Origin: Lacicoccus qingdaonensis
GTDB taxonomy: Bacteria; Bacillota; Bacilli; Staphylococcales; Salinicoccaceae
Direction of reading: 5' to 3'
Assembly (NCBI RefSeq): GCF_900101075.1
Contig: NZ_FNFY01000007.1
Coordinates: 40,565-104,564, forward strand
Length of the DNA: 64,000 nucleotides
A program made the position numbers and the translations under genes. The notes under the pieces are model-generated. The model did not search any database. It saw nothing but the letters and a program-made list of their open reading frames with translations, and was not told the DNA's origin. This document shows positions 38,704 to 47,997 of this stretch, one piece after another; within the stretch, counting starts at the first letter, position 1, and every line of letters starts with the position of its first letter.

Positions 38704-39630
38704 ATGGAGCCGATTAACCAATTCATTAAAAACAATAAAAAAATAGAGCGCAACAATGAGCGTATTTATCAGGAATTGCTTCAGAATCCTAAAATAGTGG
38801 AACTGATCAATGATGAAGAAACGCCTCTGACCGCTTCAATGATCAAAAACGATCTGATCACCTTGAAGCATTATGCCGATCAGCCGTCCGAGTGCAAAGA
38901 GAACAGTGATGGCCAATGTGAAAACCATCCTGACGGCTATATCATCAATATAGATATCAGGAACGACCGGGCAAACATGTACTATACACCGTGTCCGATC
39001 AAAGTCAGAAATGACGAATTCATCAAAAGGGAAAATCTGATCCAGTCATATCATGTGCCTGAAGACATTAAAAATGCCACATTCGATACGATATATCTGG
39101 ATGACTCATCCAACAGAAATGTTCTCTTGAAAAAAGCGATACAGGTAACGGATGCGGTGGCGTCCGATGCAAACTACCGCGGTCTTTATATTCACGGGGA
39201 ATTCGGTATCGGCAAGTCCTACATTCTCGGATGTATCGCCAATGAACTGAAAGAAAAGGCGGTTTCATCACTGATCGTCTATGTACCTGAAATTCTGCGT
39301 GATTTGAAAGCGGGCTTCCGTGACGGTACGACGGATGAAAAGTATAATCTGATCAAAAATGCGCATGTGCTGATTTTGGATGACCTGGGGGCTGAAGACG
39401 TTACCCCGTGGGCGAGGGACGAAGTCATCACCGGCATACTGCACCACCGCATGGTGCAGAAACTGCCGACTTTCATCAGTTCCAACTTCTCGATTGATGA
39501 TCTGGAATACCGTTATGCCAGAACAAAGGAGAATGGCATCGAGGAAACGAAAGCGCGCCGGATGACCGAACGGATCAGGGCATTGTGCGAAGAAGTTCAG
39601 ATGACCGGCGACAATTACAGGAACGGCTAG
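38704..39630 (+). CDS. dnaI: Primosomal helicase loader DnaI
   Basis: AAA+ ATPase that loads the replicative helicase. An N-terminal region with a cysteine/histidine zinc-binding cluster (SECKENSDGQCENH, near residues 61-74, and a later cysteine) precedes the ATPase core: Walker A GEFGIGKSY and Walker B LILDDLGAE. It has 308 residues from ATG 38704, which follows AGGTGATAGT; the longer upstream frame overlaps dnaB and lacks family support. Last gene before the thrS T-box. Confidence 0.93.
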   Translation: MEPINQFIKNNKKIERNNERIYQELLQNPKIVELINDEETPLTASMIKNDLITLKHYADQPSECKENSDGQCENHPDGYIINIDIRNDRANMYYTPCPIKVRNDEFIKRENLIQSYHVPEDIKNATFDTIYLDDSSNRNVLLKKAIQVTDAVASDANYRGLYIHGEFGIGKSYILGCIANELKEKAVSSLIVYVPEILRDLKAGFRDGTTDEKYNLIKNAHVLILDDLGAEDVTPWARDEVITGILHHRMVQKLPTFISSNFSIDDLEYRYARTKENGIEETKARRMTERIRALCEEVQMTGDNYRNG

Positions 39631-39633
39631 CTG

Positions 39634-39662
39634 TTGCATTAAATTTTTCTATACAGTATAAT
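39634..39662 (+). promoter_or_regulatory. Sigma-A promoter of thrS
   Basis: TTGCAT (39634-39639) and TATAAT (39657-39662) with exactly 17-bp spacing, just after the dnaI stop. Confidence 0.75.
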
Positions 39663-39667
39663 TAATT

Positions 39668-39912
39668 TACAAATTTCATTAATTAAATTCCAAGGACGAA
39701 ACACTTTCGGATTTATTCAAAGAGAGCACATCATCTGCTGAAAGATGTGCATTAAACCGCTGGATGTCACTACCTTCTGATTTGCTGATTAATACTCAGC
39801 CGGCATGGTCCGTTATCGCCTTACTTGAGATGATCAGTATTTTTATATCATAAATCAGGGTGGTACCACGGTTATATCCGTCCCTCTATTATTATAGAGG
39901 GGCTTTTTTTAT
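39668..39912 (+). promoter_or_regulatory. T-box riboswitch (threonyl-tRNA)
   Basis: The T-box sequence AGGGTGGTACCACGG lies at 39857-39871 and is followed by a terminator hairpin (CCCTCTAT with ATAGAGGG, 39882-39901) and a run of seven T residues. Upstream are an AGAGAG element (39721) and a long stem I region containing ACTACC, with ACC at 39772-39774 as a plausible threonine specifier codon. Uncharged tRNA-Thr would stabilise the antiterminator and allow thrS transcription. Confidence 0.92.
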
Positions 39913-39934
39913 TTTACAGGAGAGGATGAGTCAA

Positions 39935-41866
39935 ATGGTTGAAGCAATTGATATTAAATTCCCGGATGGCAACAGTAAAGAGTTCAATTTCGGCATCACA
40001 GCAGAAGAGGTTGCATCGTCCATCAGCCCCGGCCTGAAAAAGGCGGCTGTTGCGGCAAAAGTGAACGGTGAGATGTATGACTTGAGACGCCCGATTGAAG
40101 AAAGTGCGGACATTGAATTATTCACGAATAAAAATGAAGAGGGGCTTGAGGTGCTCAGACACTCGACTGCCCACCTGATGGCCCAGGCGCTGAAAAGACT
40201 TTACGGTGATGTGAAGTTCGGTGTCGGTCCCGTCATCGAAGAAGGGTTTTATTACGACTTTGATATGGACGAAAGCATTTCTGAAGAAGACCTTCCTAAA
40301 ATTGAAAAGGAAATGCAGCGGATTGTGGATGAGAACGTGGAGATTGAAAGACGCGTGCTTTCCCGCGATGAAGCAAAAGAACTGTTTCAGGACGACCCGT
40401 ATAAACAGGAGCTGATTGAAGCGATCCCGGAAGACGAGAATGTCTCCATATACTCACAGGGTGAATTTACGGACCTGTGCCGCGGCGTGCATGTCCCGTC
40501 GACTTCCAAAATAAAGTCATTCAAGCTTTTATCGACTGCCGGTGCATATTGGCGCGGGGACTCTGATAATAAGATGCTGCAGCGGATATACGGTACCGCC
40601 TTCTTCAACAAGAAAGACCTCGATGCTTATCTGCAGCTGCTAAAAGAGCGTAAGGAACGTGACCACCGCCGAATAGGTAAAGAGATGAAGCTGTTTGAAA
40701 ACAATCAGCTGATCGGTGCGGGGCTGCCGATGTGGCTGCCTAACGGTGCAACGATACGTCGTGAAATCGAGCGCTATATTGTTGATAAGGAAGTCGCACT
40801 CGGCTATGACCACGTGTATACGCCGATTATGGCGAACAGTGACCTGTACAAAACAAGCGGGCACTGGGACCATTATCAGGATGATATGTTCCCGCCGATG
40901 ACCGTGGGTAACGAGGATCTGGTGCTCCGTCCGATGAACTGTCCGCACCACATGATGATCTATAAAAATGAAAAGCATTCATACAGGGAACTGCCGATCC
41001 GTATCGCCGAACTCGGCATGATGCACCGCTACGAGGCAAGCGGCGCAGTGAGCGGTCTTCAGCGGGTGCGCGGCATGGTATTGAACGATGCGCACGTATT
41101 CGTCCGCCCGGATCAGATCAAAGAAGAGCTGATCCGTGTCGTTGAACTGATTCAGGAAGTATACAAGGACTTCAATCTGAACGACTATTCATTCCGCCTG
41201 AGCTACCGTGATCCAGAAGACAAGGAAAAATATTTCGATGACGATGAAATGTGGCAGAGAGCGGAAAAGATGCTGAAAGAAGCCGTGGACGACATGGGAC
41301 TTGAATATGTCGAAGCAGAAGGTGAAGCGGCATTCTACGGACCGAAGCTCGATGTACAGGTGAAGACGGCACTCGGCAAGGAAGAGACACTGTCGACAGT
41401 GCAGCTGGACTTTTTATTACCGGAACGTTTTGATCTGACTTATATCGGAAAAGACGGCGAAGAACACCGTCCGGTCGTCATCCACCGCGGAGTGGTGTCG
41501 ACGATGGAACGTTTTGTCGCCTTCCTGACGGAAGAATATAAAGGTGTCTTCCCGCTGTGGCTTGCACCGCAGCAGGTTGAAATCATCCCGGTCAACCTTG
41601 ACCTTCACTATGATTACGCAAGAAGCGTCCGTGATGAGATGAAATCACAGGGCATCCGTGTCAACATTGATGACCGCAACGAAAAGATGGGCTATAAAAT
41701 ACGTGATGCACAGATGCGTAAAGTCCCTTACCAGGTCGTCATAGGTGACAGGGAAATCGCTGAAAATGAAGTGAACGTGCGCAAGTACGGTGAAGAAGCA
41801 CAGAACACATTTGACAGGGAAGAGTTCCTGTGGTCACTGATCGATGAAATCAGACTGAAAAAATAA
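39935..41866 (+). CDS. thrS: Threonyl-tRNA synthetase
   Basis: Class II synthetase of 643 residues: TGS domain (1-60), second additional domain with [10 protein letters not shown] (editing and zinc-like histidines), catalytic core with the zinc cysteine in [12 protein letters not shown], and a C-terminal anticodon-binding domain. I chose ATG 39935, nine bases after GGAGAGG; an ATG at 39926 directly abuts that site, and any longer reading runs into the T-box. The length then matches S. aureus ThrS. Expression is set by the T-box. Confidence 0.95.
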   Translation: MVEAIDIKFPDGNSKEFNFGITAEEVASSISPGLKKAAVAAKVNGEMYDLRRPIEESADIELFTNKNEEGLEVLRHSTAHLMAQALKRLYGDVKFGVGPVIEEGFYYDFDMDESISEEDLPKIEKEMQRIVDENVEIERRVLSRDEAKELFQDDPYKQELIEAIPEDENVSIYSQGEFTDLCRGVHVPSTSKIKSFKLLSTAGAYWRGDSDNKMLQRIYGTAFFNKKDLDAYLQLLKERKERDHRRIGKEMKLFENNQLIGAGLPMWLPNGATIRREIERYIVDKEVALGYDHVYTPIMANSDLYKTSGHWDHYQDDMFPPMTVGNEDLVLRPMNCPHHMMIYKNEKHSYRELPIRIAELGMMHRYEASGAVSGLQRVRGMVLNDAHVFVRPDQIKEELIRVVELIQEVYKDFNLNDYSFRLSYRDPEDKEKYFDDDEMWQRAEKMLKEAVDDMGLEYVEAEGEAAFYGPKLDVQVKTALGKEETLSTVQLDFLLPERFDLTYIGKDGEEHRPVVIHRGVVSTMERFVAFLTEEYKGVFPLWLAPQQVEIIPVNLDLHYDYARSVRDEMKSQGIRVNIDDRNEKMGYKIRDAQMRKVPYQVVIGDREIAENEVNVRKYGEEAQNTFDREEFLWSLIDEIRLKK

Positions 41867-41867
41867 T

Positions 41868-41896
41868 TTGACAAAATGACAGTCAACCTGTATAGT
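41868..41896 (+). promoter_or_regulatory. Sigma-A promoter of infC-rpmI-rplT
   Basis: Consensus TTGACA (41868-41873) and TATAGT (41891-41896) with exactly 17-bp spacing; the -35 begins two bases after the thrS stop. Confidence 0.85.
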
Positions 41897-41902
41897 ATTA
41901 AG

Positions 41903-42087
41903 AGTTGATAAGAACGGACAAGAAGAAGCTCCCGCTTCTCACCCGCAAGCGCAGTAATGTTGTGACCGGGTTTCAGAAATACAGGACATATCAGCAGGTA
42001 TGTCCGGCGTATTTATGGAGACAGGCGGGTGCATAATATATGCAGCCGCCTTTTTTGTTCGTCTTAAATATCATGGAGGTGTCAAAG
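41903..42087 (+). promoter_or_regulatory. L20-type infC leader with attenuator
   Basis: A structured untranslated leader of about 180 bases ends in a strong hairpin: GGCGG-GTGCATA pairs with TATGCA-CCGCC (42024-42050), followed by six T residues. In Bacillus the same operon is autoregulated when ribosomal protein L20 binds the leader and promotes this terminator. The position, length and encoded operon fit; I have not verified the pseudoknot base by base. Confidence 0.75.
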
Positions 42088-42609
42088 ATAGCAAAAGACC
42101 AAACAATCATCAATGATCGTATTCGCGCTAAAGAGGTTCGATTAATTGCACAAGACGGTGAACAAGTCGGCGTCAAACCGACTAAAGAAGCTATGGAAAT
42201 GGCAGAACGTGTTGAGTTGGATTTAGTATTGGTTGCACCAAAGGCTAAACCGCCTGTTGCCCGTATTATGGACTACGGCAAGTACAAGTACGAACAGCAG
42301 AAAAAAGAAAAAGAAGCACGTAAAAAGCAGAAAGTCATCAATCTGAAAGAGATCAGATTGTCACCGACGATTGAAGAGCACGATTTCAATACTAAATTGA
42401 AAAATGCGAAGAAATTCATCTCTAAAGAAGATAAAGTGAAAGTTTCCATCCGCTTCCGTGGCCGTGCAATCACTCACAAAGATATCGGTCGTAAAGTATT
42501 GGAACGTTTTGCTGAAGAGCTTAAAGATGTAGCGACAATAGAACAGAGGCCCAAAATGGAAGGTCGTTCGATGTTCCTGATTGTTGCACCAATTCAAGAA
42601 AACAAATAA
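42088..42609 (+). CDS. infC: Translation initiation factor IF-3
   Basis: IF-3 N domain (about 1-72, [19 protein letters not shown]) and C domain (about 80-170, [15 protein letters not shown] and FRGRAITH). The most likely start is ATA at 42088, seven bases after GGAGGT; the in-frame GTG (42079) and ATG (42073) overlap or precede that Shine-Dalgarno. Rare AUU/AUA-class starts are a known autoregulatory trait of infC. This gives 173 residues, the normal size. First gene of the infC-rpmI-rplT operon. Confidence 0.92.
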   Translation: MAKDQTIINDRIRAKEVRLIAQDGEQVGVKPTKEAMEMAERVELDLVLVAPKAKPPVARIMDYGKYKYEQQKKEKEARKKQKVINLKEIRLSPTIEEHDFNTKLKNAKKFISKEDKVKVSIRFRGRAITHKDIGRKVLERFAEELKDVATIEQRPKMEGRSMFLIVAPIQENK

Positions 42610-42630
42610 CTAATCCCGGAGGTCAATAAA

Positions 42631-42831
42631 ATGCCTAAAATGAAAACACACAAAGGTTATGCTAAACGTGTAAAGAAAACTGGTACAGGTAAATTCAAGC
42701 GTGGCAGAGCATTTACAAGCCACCTTTTTGCGAACAAATCAACGAAACAGAAGCGTCATTTAAGAAAAGCGACATTGGTTGCGAAATCAGATTCTAAAAG
42801 ACTTAAACACTTACTGGCAAAATCTAAATAA
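42631..42831 (+). CDS. rpmI: Ribosomal protein bL35
   Basis: Basic 66-residue protein with the family N-terminus [20 protein letters not shown] and the [11 protein letters not shown] region. CGGAGGTCAATAAA precedes the ATG. It lies between infC and rplT, as in nearly all bacteria. Confidence 0.97.
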   Translation: MPKMKTHKGYAKRVKKTGTGKFKRGRAFTSHLFANKSTKQKRHLRKATLVAKSDSKRLKHLLAKSK

Positions 42832-42857
42832 TTACATTTTTCAAGGAGGAATAAACG

Positions 42858-43217
42858 ATGGCACGTGTTAAAAACGGTCTAACGTCACGTAAAAGACGTA
42901 AAAAAGTATTAAAACTAGCAAAAGGGTACGTTGGATCAAAGAGTACTCTATACAGAACGGCGAAACAGCAAGTAGTCAAATCAGGTCAGTATGCATACCG
43001 TGACCGCAAAAATACAAAACGTGAGTTCAGAAAACTATGGATTACACGTATCAACGCAGCAGCACGTCAAAACGACATCAGCTACAGCCGTCTGATGAAC
43101 GGTCTTAAAGTGGCAGGCATCGATGTAAACAGAAAAATGCTTTCAGAAATTGCAATCGCTGACGAAGCGGCATTTGCTGAACTGGCAACTAAAGCAAAAG
43201 ACGCTTTAGCAAAATAA
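42858..43217 (+). CDS. rplT: Ribosomal protein bL20
   Basis: Basic 119-residue 23S rRNA-binding protein with the family N-terminus [21 protein letters not shown] and the [19 protein letters not shown] segment (quoted in part). AAGGAGGAATAAACG precedes the ATG. It is also the likely repressor of its own operon through the leader before infC. A terminator follows. Confidence 0.97.
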   Translation: MARVKNGLTSRKRRKKVLKLAKGYVGSKSTLYRTAKQQVVKSGQYAYRDRKNTKREFRKLWITRINAAARQNDISYSRLMNGLKVAGIDVNRKMLSEIAIADEAAFAELATKAKDALAK

Positions 43218-43239
43218 TTAATATAATATATAGATATTG

Positions 43240-43272
43240 AATCCCCACTGAACAGATGCAGCGGGGATTTTC
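43240..43272 (+). terminator. Terminator after rplT
   Basis: AATCCCC and GGGGATT with additional CTG/CAG pairing inside, followed by TTCTT. Confidence 0.8.
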
Positions 43273-43323
43273 TTATGCGGATTTTGAGGTTGAGGTCCGG
43301 GTGGCGGTCTGTCAGTGACCTGT

Positions 43324-43735
43324 TCGATTTGGGAGTGTTATTTCATGTGGTCAAATCGAAATTGAAGCCCGGAATCGATTTGGGAGAATGATGATGGAAG
43401 GTGTGAACACCAGCTATCCGCAGCTCTGATCGCTTTTTGTGCCCGATTCCGATTACAAGTGCATGATTCACCTGTTCTGATCGTTTTATTATGAATTTTC
43501 CGAGCATAAGACATGTCACTGACAGATATACTCGTTTTCTCAGACCTCAATCCGAGTACATTACAAATTTAATCTGATATGCTCGAATTTCACATACTGA
43601 TTCCGAGCATATCGAAACTTTCAACAGACATAATCGTTTTCCAGGTCGAAACTCCGAGCATATCGCCATTTCATCCTGATATGCTCGCCGCCTACCTCTT
43701 ATGTCCGCAATCAACTCTCCCGCAGATTCGGGATG
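43324..43735. repeat. Degenerate 51-bp tandem array with alternating inverted arms
   Basis: The 630-bp gap after rplT holds no convincing gene but a periodic structure. A TCG-T/A-rich anchor recurs at 43324, 43375, 43430, 43481, 43532, 43583, 43634 and 43685: every interval is 51 bp except one of 55. A second anchor, TCCGA or TCCGC, recurs 18-19 bases later at 43448, 43499, 43551, 43602, 43653 and 43704. The best arms, GATATGCTCG (43576, 43678) and CGAGCATATC (43604, 43655), are exact reverse complements, so direct period and inverted arms coexist. Short frames inside it are 17-residue repeats produced by the 51-bp period, and are not credible genes. Confidence 0.75.
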
Positions 43736-43812
43736 GATGCTCCGGCCCCGGCTCAAAGCTCTTTTCCTCAACTATTCATGCATTTAAAAGACCAGTAAAA
43801 TTGATTCAATAA

Positions 43813-43821
43813 TGTTATAAT
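43813..43821 (+). promoter_or_regulatory. Extended -10 promoter of the VOC gene
   Basis: TGTTATAAT carries a consensus -10 with the TG extension, 27 bases before the start codon. Confidence 0.55.
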
Positions 43822-43847
43822 CAAAATAAAGAGAGGAGGGCGCAAAG

Positions 43848-44282
43848 ATGAAACAAACAGAGATTGATTTTATAGTCACGGACAGCCTTAAAGCTTTGGA
43901 ACTGTATGAAAAGATTTTTGAAACCGAGCGTATCGAAGTGACGAATTTCGCGCAGGGCATGAATGAAGTGATTTTCTCAATATATGATGTCAGGTTCCAT
44001 ATGCTGGATGCGAATCCGGAATACGGTCTGAACGCGCCTGACCCTGATCACCCGAACACCATCTGGTTCAACATCACTGTTTCCGATATAGAAAGTACGT
44101 ATCAAAAAGCGTTGGATGCCGGCTGTACGGCAGTGCAGGATGTAACAGAAATACCCGATTTCGGTGTGTCGAATGCCATGTTCACGGATCCGTTCGGCTA
44201 TATGTGGATGCTGCACGAGGTTCATAAAGAAGTGAGTTTTGATGAGCGCATAAAAATGTGGGAAGGTAAGATGGGAGAATAA
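43848..44282 (+). CDS. VOC family (glyoxalase/PhnB-like) protein
   Basis: A 144-residue vicinal-oxygen-chelate protein with the paired beta-alpha-beta modules of the fold: FIVTDSLKALELYEKIF at the start, WFNITVSDIESTYQKALDAGC in the middle, and the terminal FTDPFGYMWMLHEVHKE. Such proteins may be metal-dependent enzymes or drug-binding proteins; substrate not deducible. GAGAGGAGGGCGCAAAG precedes the ATG. Single-gene unit between the repeat array and a shared terminator. Confidence 0.8.
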   Translation: MKQTEIDFIVTDSLKALELYEKIFETERIEVTNFAQGMNEVIFSIYDVRFHMLDANPEYGLNAPDPDHPNTIWFNITVSDIESTYQKALDAGCTAVQDVTEIPDFGVSNAMFTDPFGYMWMLHEVHKEVSFDERIKMWEGKMGE

Positions 44283-44315
44283 GCCTGGCAACACAAAGTA
44301 TCCAACCAATAAAAG

Positions 44316-44350
44316 AACGGCAGATCACATAAATGTGTCTGCCGTTTTTT
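44316..44350. terminator. Bidirectional terminator, VOC gene / phosphotransferase
   Basis: AACGGCAGA with TCTGCCGTT, inner CACAT/ATGTG pairing, and T-runs both ways between convergent genes. Confidence 0.9.
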
Positions 44351-44364
44351 ATTGCATATCCATA

Positions 44365-45267
44365 TCACTCTTCCAGCAACATCTTTTCAGCCATCTCCCG
44401 GTATTCATCAAGCCCCGAGGTTTCGGCAAATTCTGCAATGGTGACCGCCTGTGTGGCGAGCAGTGAGATGATGTGTGTTTTCATGCCGGGCCAAGTGTAT
44501 CCGCCGGCGTCACTGTAAATTTCAATCAATTCATCCAGTTTGTCTTCACCGAAAAGTAAATGGAATGCGGTGAAGTCGTTGGCGGGATCGGACACTTTTG
44601 CTTCAGTCCAGTCGATGATGCCTGCCACATTGTTACCGGCATCAATCAATGTATGTCCAGGAAATAAATCCCCGTGCATCACCGCCGTCTCTTCCGGCCA
44701 GATCGTGTCATCCTCTATCCAGCGCATCCATCTGTTCCACAAATTGTCGTTTACATCATAGTTATCATTTACCTTATCCATGCGTTTCTTCATCAAATCC
44801 CGTATTTCCGCTCCGGAATGGATCGGCATGTCGGTTTTACGTGCTGCCTCTACAGGTATGTCATGTAGTGCAGCGAGCGCACGGCCAAAGCTTCTGATGT
44901 AATTTTTCGGCACATCATCTTTGTTGAACAGCCATTTTTCTTCGCCGGTCTCCGCAATCGCTGTCACCGCAGGTTCATTTTCCAATTTTTTATAGGCGAT
45001 CAGATCTTCCTCGAATATTTCCCAATGGGGTACATGGAAAACTTCCTGGGCGCTTCCGACGAGATCAAGCACTTTCTTCTCCTGTGCAATTTTTTGGAAT
45101 GCATCCTGTCGTCTCGGCAGCCGAAGCACCCAGTCCTGTTTTGAAATATCCGCCGCAAATGCCACTTGGAAATCAAGGTCCATATCTTCGAACTTCACAG
45201 ACTCCTTTTTCAATTCAAGTCCATGTTCACCGGCTGTATCCAATACCTTTTGAACTCTTTCATCCAT
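44365..45267 (-). CDS. Macrolide 2'-phosphotransferase family protein (Mph-like)
   Basis: Kinase of the aminoglycoside phosphotransferase superfamily, 300 residues. The catalytic segment HGDLFPGHTLID and the metal segment GIIDWTEAKVSDPANDF match macrolide 2'-phosphotransferases, as does the N-terminal WVLRLPRR strand; Mph(C) is of similar size. Members transfer phosphate to the desosamine of macrolides. The gene is chromosomal in context, with no IS or resistance gene attached, and uses AAGGACG as ribosome binding site, so it may be an intrinsic homologue like that of Bacillus cereus. Actual resistance is not shown by sequence. Confidence 0.8.
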   Translation of the reverse strand: MDERVQKVLDTAGEHGLELKKESVKFEDMDLDFQVAFAADISKQDWVLRLPRRQDAFQKIAQEKKVLDLVGSAQEVFHVPHWEIFEEDLIAYKKLENEPAVTAIAETGEEKWLFNKDDVPKNYIRSFGRALAALHDIPVEAARKTDMPIHSGAEIRDLMKKRMDKVNDNYDVNDNLWNRWMRWIEDDTIWPEETAVMHGDLFPGHTLIDAGNNVAGIIDWTEAKVSDPANDFTAFHLLFGEDKLDELIEIYSDAGGYTWPGMKTHIISLLATQAVTIAEFAETSGLDEYREMAEKMLLEE

Positions 45268-45449
45268 AACTATCGTCCTTAATCGAACTGAAGATTTTAT
45301 TTCATTTTAAATATATCCTATTACCCATTTCAATAAAAGTGATTCCTATGATATAACTTACAGCTATAACGAGATATGAACAAATACTGTTATTCTATAT
45401 CATATAAACGTGGTAGTATTTATCTAATACAAAAATTGGAGTGGTAGTC

Positions 45450-46553
45450 ATGACAACATTAAATACTAAAAGAATATATCGTGCAGATCAGGTGGGCAGT
45501 CTGCTGAGACCTGAAAGAATCAAAGAAGCACGGAGACGGGTTGAATTGGGTGAAATCACAAAAGAAGATTTAAGGCAAATAGAAAATGAAGAAATAACAA
45601 GAGTCGTCGAAAGACAGAAGGAAGCAGGACTTGAAGCTGTGACCGACGGTGAATTCCGCAGAGCATGGTGGCATTTTGACTTTCTTGAAAATTTAACAGG
45701 TGTTGAAGGATACTGGTCCGGCGACGGCATCCAGTTCAAGAACCAGCAGACTAAGTCACGGGCGATCAAAGTGACGGGCAGGCTTGGCTTTGATGACCAC
45801 CCGTTTATCGAAGATTTTAAGTTCCTTCAGAAGCAGGCCGGAGATCACACGGCGAAAGTGACGATTCCAAGCCCGAGCATGCTGCATTTCCGAGGTGAAA
45901 TCGACCCTGCAGCCTACCCGGATGAAGCTGTTTTCTTCAAAGATCTTGCAGATGCATATAAGAAGGGCATCCAGAAATTTTACGAAGCAGGGTGCAGATA
46001 CCTTCAGCTGGATGATACTGCGTGGGCTTATCTCTGTTCGGATGAACAGAAAGAGCAGCTGAAGGAAAAAGGACTGGATCCGGATCATCTTGTAGAGAAA
46101 TATTTGGAGACGATCAACGAAGCAGTCGCAGATCGTCCGGACGACCTTAAAATCACAATGCACATCTGCCGCGGCAACTTCCGTTCGACATGGATTTCTT
46201 CAGGTGGATATGAACCGGTGGCAGCTGAAATCTTCGGTGAACTCGACATTGACGGCTTCTTCCTGGAATATGACACGGAACGTGCCGGAGGATTCGAACC
46301 GCTGCGTCATGTAAAAAGAGATGACTTGACAATCGTCCTCGGTCTCATCACTTCCAAACACGGCGAGCTGGAAGATAAAGAAGAAGTGAAAAAGCGTATA
46401 GAAGAAGCGGGTAAGTATGTACCGCTTGACCAGCTTGCTCTCAGCCCGCAATGCGGTTTCGCGTCGACAGAAGAGGGCAACCTGCTGACAGAAGAAGAAC
46501 AGTGGAAGAAAATCGAACATGTTGTCAGCATCGCGCGTGAAGTCTGGTCATAA
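45450..46553 (+). CDS. MetE C-terminal-like methyltransferase (YxjG/YxjH type)
   Basis: A 367-residue single-domain relative of the catalytic half of cobalamin-independent methionine synthase. Visible features are the N-terminal RADQVGSLLRPE, AVTDGEFRR, and the zinc ligands in MHICRGNF (His-x-Cys) and LSPQCGFAS. Such stand-alone proteins are thought to use short methyl donors rather than the polyglutamate folate; a role in methionine supply is likely. ATG 45450 follows TTGGAGTGG. I see no S-box upstream. The MFS gene 38 bases downstream may be co-transcribed. Confidence 0.82.
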   Translation: MTTLNTKRIYRADQVGSLLRPERIKEARRRVELGEITKEDLRQIENEEITRVVERQKEAGLEAVTDGEFRRAWWHFDFLENLTGVEGYWSGDGIQFKNQQTKSRAIKVTGRLGFDDHPFIEDFKFLQKQAGDHTAKVTIPSPSMLHFRGEIDPAAYPDEAVFFKDLADAYKKGIQKFYEAGCRYLQLDDTAWAYLCSDEQKEQLKEKGLDPDHLVEKYLETINEAVADRPDDLKITMHICRGNFRSTWISSGGYEPVAAEIFGELDIDGFFLEYDTERAGGFEPLRHVKRDDLTIVLGLITSKHGELEDKEEVKKRIEEAGKYVPLDQLALSPQCGFASTEEGNLLTEEEQWKKIEHVVSIAREVWS

Positions 46554-46591
46554 TCGTAACAATAAAATTCTAATTCCAGGAGGGGTCATGT

Positions 46592-47935
46592 ATGCAGAAA
46601 GTACAGGTGGAAGAGGCGATCGACAAAAGCCGCTTCAATAAGTTTCATCTGATTGTGTTTCTATGGTGTTTCTTTGCCATCGCTTTTGACGGATTTGATA
46701 TCGCACTATACGGAATAGGGCTGCCTCATATGATGGAGGACTTTGGTCTGTCATCGGCAGCGGGAGGTGCCATCGGAAGCTATGCCCTTGCCGGCATGAT
46801 GCTTGGTACTTTTGTACTCGGCTCTTTCTCGGATGTTATCGGCAGAAAACGTATACTGATCATCTGCCTCATACTGATCAGCGTATTCAATGCACTGGCG
46901 GGACTCGCTACAAGTGCGACGATGTTTCTGATATTCCGCTTCATCGGTTCCATCGGTATGGGCGGCCTGATGCCGGTGGTCATTTCATTTATGAGCGAAT
47001 ATTCACCGAAGAAGAACAGGGCAATGACGGTTGCAATGATGTATTGCGGGTATTCGATCGGCGCCATCATCGCATCTGTCACTGCTATGTATTTTATTGA
47101 GAGCCTGGGTTGGAGGTTTATGTACTTACTGAGTGCATTGCCGCTACTGACACTGCCGTTTTTAATCAGGCAGTTTCCGGAATCCATTTCCTATCACCTG
47201 CCCAGGGGTCATAAGGAAAAAGTGGCTGAAATTTTGAACCGGGCAAACCCTGAAGGCAATTATAATCGGACGGATGAGTTCATATACACAGCTGCGAAAA
47301 AAGATTCGAAGGGACTGCCGGTCGGTAAATTGTTCACAGACAATCGTGCGGTTACGACAATTGCATTCTGGGTGATGGTCTTCAGCTGCCTGATGATGAT
47401 CTACGGACTGAATACATGGCTGCCGACAATGATGCAGGAATCCGGGTTCAATGTCGCTTCAAGCATGTCATTCATCATGATTCTCGCTGTCGGCCAGATC
47501 ATCGGTTCCCTTACCGGCGGTTACATGGTGGACCGCATCGGTCATAAAAATGTGCTGCTCTCGATGTATCTGATGGGTGCAATCTGCTTTGTCGCACTTT
47601 CCGTCACTCAGCAGCCGGCTCTGATCTATGTACTGATTGCAATCGGCGGTGCGTGTACAGGCGGCACACAGAATCTTGTCAATCCGTATATCAGTGCATT
47701 TTATCCGACTGATATCAGAGGGACGGGGCTCAGTATGGCAGTCGGCATCGGAAGGCTGGGTTCAATCACAGCGCCGATACTGATCGGACTGGTACTGATG
47801 ACGAATCTCGAACCGCAGACAGCATTCATGGCGTTTGCGATACCGAGTCTCTTAGGCGGCACAGCGCTTCTGTTCGTCCGTGAAAGAACTGGTAAAACGG
47901 TGCAGACAGGTATACCTGCAGCGAATGAAACATAA
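46592..47935 (+). CDS. MFS transporter, aromatic acid:H+ symporter (AAHS) type
   Basis: About 12 membrane helices over 447 residues. The first-helix motif AFDGFDIALYG and the loop 2-3 motif GSFSDVIGRKRIL are characteristic of the AAHS family (PcaK/BenK-like), which imports benzoate-type acids with protons. The conserved second-half motif GGYMVDRIGHKN is also seen. CAGGAGGGGTC precedes the start. No ring-cleavage genes lie nearby, so the substrate may differ. Possible co-transcription with the MetE-like gene. Confidence 0.82.
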   Translation: MQKVQVEEAIDKSRFNKFHLIVFLWCFFAIAFDGFDIALYGIGLPHMMEDFGLSSAAGGAIGSYALAGMMLGTFVLGSFSDVIGRKRILIICLILISVFNALAGLATSATMFLIFRFIGSIGMGGLMPVVISFMSEYSPKKNRAMTVAMMYCGYSIGAIIASVTAMYFIESLGWRFMYLLSALPLLTLPFLIRQFPESISYHLPRGHKEKVAEILNRANPEGNYNRTDEFIYTAAKKDSKGLPVGKLFTDNRAVTTIAFWVMVFSCLMMIYGLNTWLPTMMQESGFNVASSMSFIMILAVGQIIGSLTGGYMVDRIGHKNVLLSMYLMGAICFVALSVTQQPALIYVLIAIGGACTGGTQNLVNPYISAFYPTDIRGTGLSMAVGIGRLGSITAPILIGLVLMTNLEPQTAFMAFAIPSLLGGTALLFVRERTGKTVQTGIPAANET

Positions 47936-47958
47936 AATAAAAACCGGTACAAATTAAA

Positions 47959-47989
47959 GGAGCAAATCTATTCGACGTAGATTTGCTCC
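47959..47989. terminator. Bidirectional terminator, MFS / SDR genes
   Basis: A 12-bp perfect stem, GGAGCAAATCTA with TAGATTTGCTCC, and a 7-base loop between convergent genes. Confidence 0.85.
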
Positions 47990-47997
47990 TATTTATA

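Noticed and set aside
39860..39934. An upstream extension of thrS
   Set aside because: It would translate the T-box antiterminator and terminator region and does not match the ThrS N-terminus.
43324..43735. CRISPR array
   Set aside because: The units are degenerate throughout, with no strictly conserved repeat alternating with unique spacers, arms alternate in orientation, and no cas gene is present.
43338..43812. Three short reading frames (70, 74 and 77 codons, both strands) in the gap after rplT
   Set aside because: They overlap the 51-bp array, and their 17-residue internal repetition follows from a period that is a multiple of three. None has a convincing ribosome binding site or family likeness.
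45268..45449. A possible S-box or T-box before the MetE-like gene
   Set aside because: The 180-base interval is AT-rich; I found neither a T-box sequence nor the conserved S-box helices nor a terminator hairpin.
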